Shown in pieces: positions 61,420-64,000 of a stretch of DNA of 64,000 nt (within the stretch, counting starts at the first letter, position 1; each line of letters opens with the position of its first letter). The notes beneath the pieces are model-generated. The model was given only the letters and a program-made list of their open reading frames with translations, was not told the origin of the DNA and searched no databases. This stretch comes from Pseudacidovorax sp. NFM-22. GTDB taxonomy: Bacteria > Pseudomonadota > Gammaproteobacteria > Burkholderiales > Burkholderiaceae_C. Location: positions 434,001 to 498,000 of the forward strand of contig NZ_JACBFY010000002.1 of assembly GCF_021401245.1 (NCBI RefSeq). The letters are read 5' to 3'. Position numbers and translations under genes: made by a program.

Positions 61420-64000
61420 ATGGCCAAGTTCTTCATCGATCGCCCCATCTTTGCGTGGGTGATCGCTCTGTTCATCCTGGTGATGGGCGGCGTGGCGATC
61501 ACGCAGCTGCCGATCGCCCAGTACCCGCCGGTGGCCCCGCCGGCCATCGTCATCAACGCCGCCTATCCCGGCGCCTCGGCCCAGACGCTGGAAGACAGCG
61601 TGCTGTCGGTCATCGAGCGCGAGATGAACGGCTCGCCCGGCCTGATCTACATGGAGTCGGTGGCGCAGGCCGACGGCACCGGTTCGATCACCGTGACCTT
61701 CGAGCCCGGCACCAATGCCGACCTGGCGCAGGTGGACGTGCAGAACCGGCTGTCGCGCGCGACGCCGCGCCTGCCCTCGGCCGTGACGCAGCAGGGCGTG
61801 CGCGTGGACAAGTCGCGCAACAACTTCCTGCTGTTCACGATGCTGTCGTCGACCAACCCGGCCGTGGACACCACGCAGCTGGGCGACTACGCCGCGCGCA
61901 ACATCCAGCCCGAACTGCAGCGCGTGCCCGGCATCGGCCAGGTGCAGCTCTTCGGCAGCGAGACGGCGATGCGCGTGTGGATCGACCCGGCCAAGCTGCA
62001 GGGCCTGAACCTGAGCGCGGGCGACGTCAACACCGCCATCCGCAACCAGAACGCCCAGGTCGCCTCCGGCACCATCGGCGACCTGCCCAACGTCACCGGC
62101 CAGGCCATCGCGGCCACGGTGGTGGTCAAGGGCCAGCTGTCGTCGGTGGAGCAGTTCGGCAACATCGTGCTGCGCGCCAATGCCGACGGCTCGACCGTGC
62201 GGCTCAAGGACGTGGCCCGCATCGAGATCGGCGGCCAGAGCTACGCCACCTCGGCGCGCCTGAACGGCAAGCCGGCCGTGGGCCTGGGCGTGCAGCTGTC
62301 GCCCTCGGGCAATGCGCTGCAGGCCGCCAAGGCGGTGCGCGCCAAGATGGACGAGCTCAAGCGCTTCTTCCCGCAGGGCGTGAGCTACTCCATCCCCTAC
62401 GACAGCTCGGCCTTCATCAGCATCTCCATCAGCCAGGTGGTCGAGACCCTGGTCGAGGCCGTGGTGCTGGTGTTCCTGGTGATGTTCCTGTTCCTGCAGA
62501 ACTGGCGCTACACGCTCATCCCGACGCTGGTGGTGCCGGTGGCCCTGCTGGGCACCTTCGGTACGCTGCTGGCCCTGGGCTTCTCGATCAACGTGCTGAC
62601 CATGTTCGGCATGGTGCTGGTGATCGGCATCGTGGTGGACGACGCCATCGTGGTGGTGGAGAACGTCGAGCGCATCATGAGCGAGGAAGGCCTGCCGCCC
62701 TTGCAGGCCACGCGCAAGGCCATGCAGCAGATCTCCGGCGCCATCATCGGCGTGACGGTGGTGCTGATCTCGGTGTTCGTGCCGCTGGCCTTCTTCGCCG
62801 GCTCCACGGGCAACATCTACCGCCAGTTCTCGGCGGTGATGGTGGCCTCGATCGCCTTCTCGGCCTTCATGGCGCTGTCGCTCACGCCGGCGCTGTGCGC
62901 CACGCTGCTCAAGCCGGTCGAAGCGGGCCACCACCACGAGAAGCGCGGCTTCTTCGGCTGGTTCAACCGCGGCTTCTCGCGCACGGCCAAGGGCTATGAA
63001 GGCTTCGTGTCGCGCCTACTGCGCCGCGCGGCGCGCTACCTGATCATCTACCTGGCCATCATCGGCGGCGTGGTGTTCGTGTACTCGCGCCTGCCCACCT
63101 CCTTCCTGCCGCAGGAAGACCAGGGCAACATCCTGGTGAACGTGCAGCTGCCCCCGGGCGCCACGCTGGAGCGCACCGAGGCCGTGATGGAGAAGGTCGA
63201 GAACTTCATGCTCAAGCAGCCGCAGGTGCAGAGCATCGTGGGCGTGCTGGGCTTCAGCTTCTCGGGCCAGGGCCAGAACGCGGGCATCGCCTTCGTCACG
63301 CTCAAGGACTGGAAGGAGCGCGACGGCGAGGCCAACTCGGCCTCCGCGCTGGCAGGCCGCGCCTTCGGTGCGCTGTCGGGCGTGCGCGATGCCTTCATCT
63401 ACCCGCTCAACCCGCCACCGATTCCCGAACTGGGCTCGGCCAGCGGCTTCAGCTTCCGGCTGCAGGACCGCTCGGGCCAGGGCCATGACGCACTGGTCAA
63501 CGCCCGCAACCAGCTGCTGGGCATGGCCATGAAGAGCCCGGTGCTGACCGCGATGCGCCCCGACGGCCTGGAGGATGCGCCCCAGCTGCAGATCGACATC
63601 GACCGCGACAAGGCGCAGGCCCTGGGCGTGAACTTCGACGCGATCAACACCGCGCTGTCGACCTCGCTGGGCTCGAGCTACATCAACGACTTCCCGAACC
63701 GCGGCCGCCTGCAGCGCGTGGTGGTGCAGGCCGATGCCCCGGCCCGCATGCAGCCCGAAGACCTGCTGCGCCTGAACGCGTCCAACACGCAAGGCCAGCC
63801 GGTGCCCTTCGCCTCCTTCGCGACCACGCGCTGGATCAAGGGCGCGCAGCAGACCGTGCGCTACAACGGCTACCCGGCCATGCGCATCAGCGGCGAGGCC
63901 GCGCCCGGCTACAGCTCGGGCGCCGCCATGGCCGAGATGGAGAAGCTGGCCGGCCAGCTGCCGCCGGGCTTCGGCTTCGAATGGACGGGCCAGTCGCGCG
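61420..64000 (+). CDS. RND multidrug efflux pump (AcrB/MexB type), 3' end beyond window
   Basis: 860 codons of an expected 1,040-1,060. It starts MAKFFIDRPIFAWVIALFI, the HAE1-RND N-terminus. NPAVDTTQLGDYAARNIQPE and the periplasmic pore regions follow. The proton-relay aspartates are present as VVDDA at residues 407-408 in TM4. FLPQEDQGNILVNVQLPPGA begins the second half. The nearest purine-rich sequence (AAGAAGG) is somewhat far upstream of the ATG. It forms an efflux operon with the preceding adaptor gene; a third gene for an outer-membrane channel may follow off the window. Confidence 0.95.
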   Translation, partial: MAKFFIDRPIFAWVIALFILVMGGVAITQLPIAQYPPVAPPAIVINAAYPGASAQTLEDSVLSVIEREMNGSPGLIYMESVAQADGTGSITVTFEPGTNADLAQVDVQNRLSRATPRLPSAVTQQGVRVDKSRNNFLLFTMLSSTNPAVDTTQLGDYAARNIQPELQRVPGIGQVQLFGSETAMRVWIDPAKLQGLNLSAGDVNTAIRNQNAQVASGTIGDLPNVTGQAIAATVVVKGQLSSVEQFGNIVLRANADGSTVRLKDVARIEIGGQSYATSARLNGKPAVGLGVQLSPSGNALQAAKAVRAKMDELKRFFPQGVSYSIPYDSSAFISISISQVVETLVEAVVLVFLVMFLFLQNWRYTLIPTLVVPVALLGTFGTLLALGFSINVLTMFGMVLVIGIVVDDAIVVVENVERIMSEEGLPPLQATRKAMQQISGAIIGVTVVLISVFVPLAFFAGSTGNIYRQFSAVMVASIAFSAFMALSLTPALCATLLKPVEAGHHHEKRGFFGWFNRGFSRTAKGYEGFVSRLLRRAARYLIIYLAIIGGVVFVYSRLPTSFLPQEDQGNILVNVQLPPGATLERTEAVMEKVENFMLKQPQVQSIVGVLGFSFSGQGQNAGIAFVTLKDWKERDGEANSASALAGRAFGALSGVRDAFIYPLNPPPIPELGSASGFSFRLQDRSGQGHDALVNARNQLLGMAMKSPVLTAMRPDGLEDAPQLQIDIDRDKAQALGVNFDAINTALSTSLGSSYINDFPNRGRLQRVVVQADAPARMQPEDLLRLNASNTQGQPVPFASFATTRWIKGAQQTVRYNGYPAMRISGEAAPGYSSGAAMAEMEKLAGQLPPGFGFEWTGQSR

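Overview
The window is very GC-rich and comes from a Gram-negative bacterium. It carries outer-membrane TolC and RND adaptor genes, a tRNA-Arg with encoded CCA, and proteobacterial TetR and LysR regulators. The overall flavour is betaproteobacterial (Burkholderiales, perhaps Comamonadaceae), but the genus is an inference I cannot test here.

About 89% of the window (positions 56950 down to 1, minus strand) looks like one transcription unit. In order it encodes a SapC-family protein, a TolC-type outer-membrane protein, a secreted HlyD-type adaptor, a GAF-domain membrane protein ending in an HlyD-type adaptor, a PqqD-like/M50-metalloprotease/HlyD-type fusion, a SecA-like ATPase with degenerate motifs, and a Calx-beta/DUF1566 lipoprotein. 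Last comes one enormous open reading frame starting at 46058 and still open at position 1, giving at least 15,352 residues. The giant protein has no classical signal peptide and begins with a LEPR-XLL motif. It is built from several families of beta-rich repeats (compact AFAGxNG modules, hook-IN-like modules, QLT/LGY modules, filamentous-haemagglutinin-like modules). Embedded in it are an RTX-like glycine/aspartate patch, several DxNGDGxxD calcium-loop motifs and a beta-gamma-crystallin-like domain. It looks like a calcium-stabilised surface adhesin.

The genes before the giant are tightly packed, with ATGA, TGATG, GTGA and 17-nt overlaps. No ABC transporter ATPase of the HlyB type is present among them; the only visible ATPase is SecA-like. 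My working hypothesis is a dedicated export system for the LEPR-XLL giant: SecA-like motor, M50/HlyD and GAF/HlyD inner-membrane parts, HlyD adaptor, TolC channel, plus SapC. The arrangement recalls the S-layer export locus of Campylobacter fetus (sapC upstream of sapDEF), but with a different motor.

The right end (57.2-64 kb) is ordinary chromosome. It holds a small protein resembling a degenerate GGDEF domain, a LysR regulator, a tRNA-Arg(CCG) with a strong terminator, and a divergent TetR / RND-efflux adaptor / RND-pump locus (AcrR-AcrAB type) with a recognisable operator; the pump gene runs off the right edge.

Most other long open frames in the first 57 kb, including a plus-strand frame of nearly 12,000 codons, are shadows produced by high GC and by in-register antisense of the giant gene.
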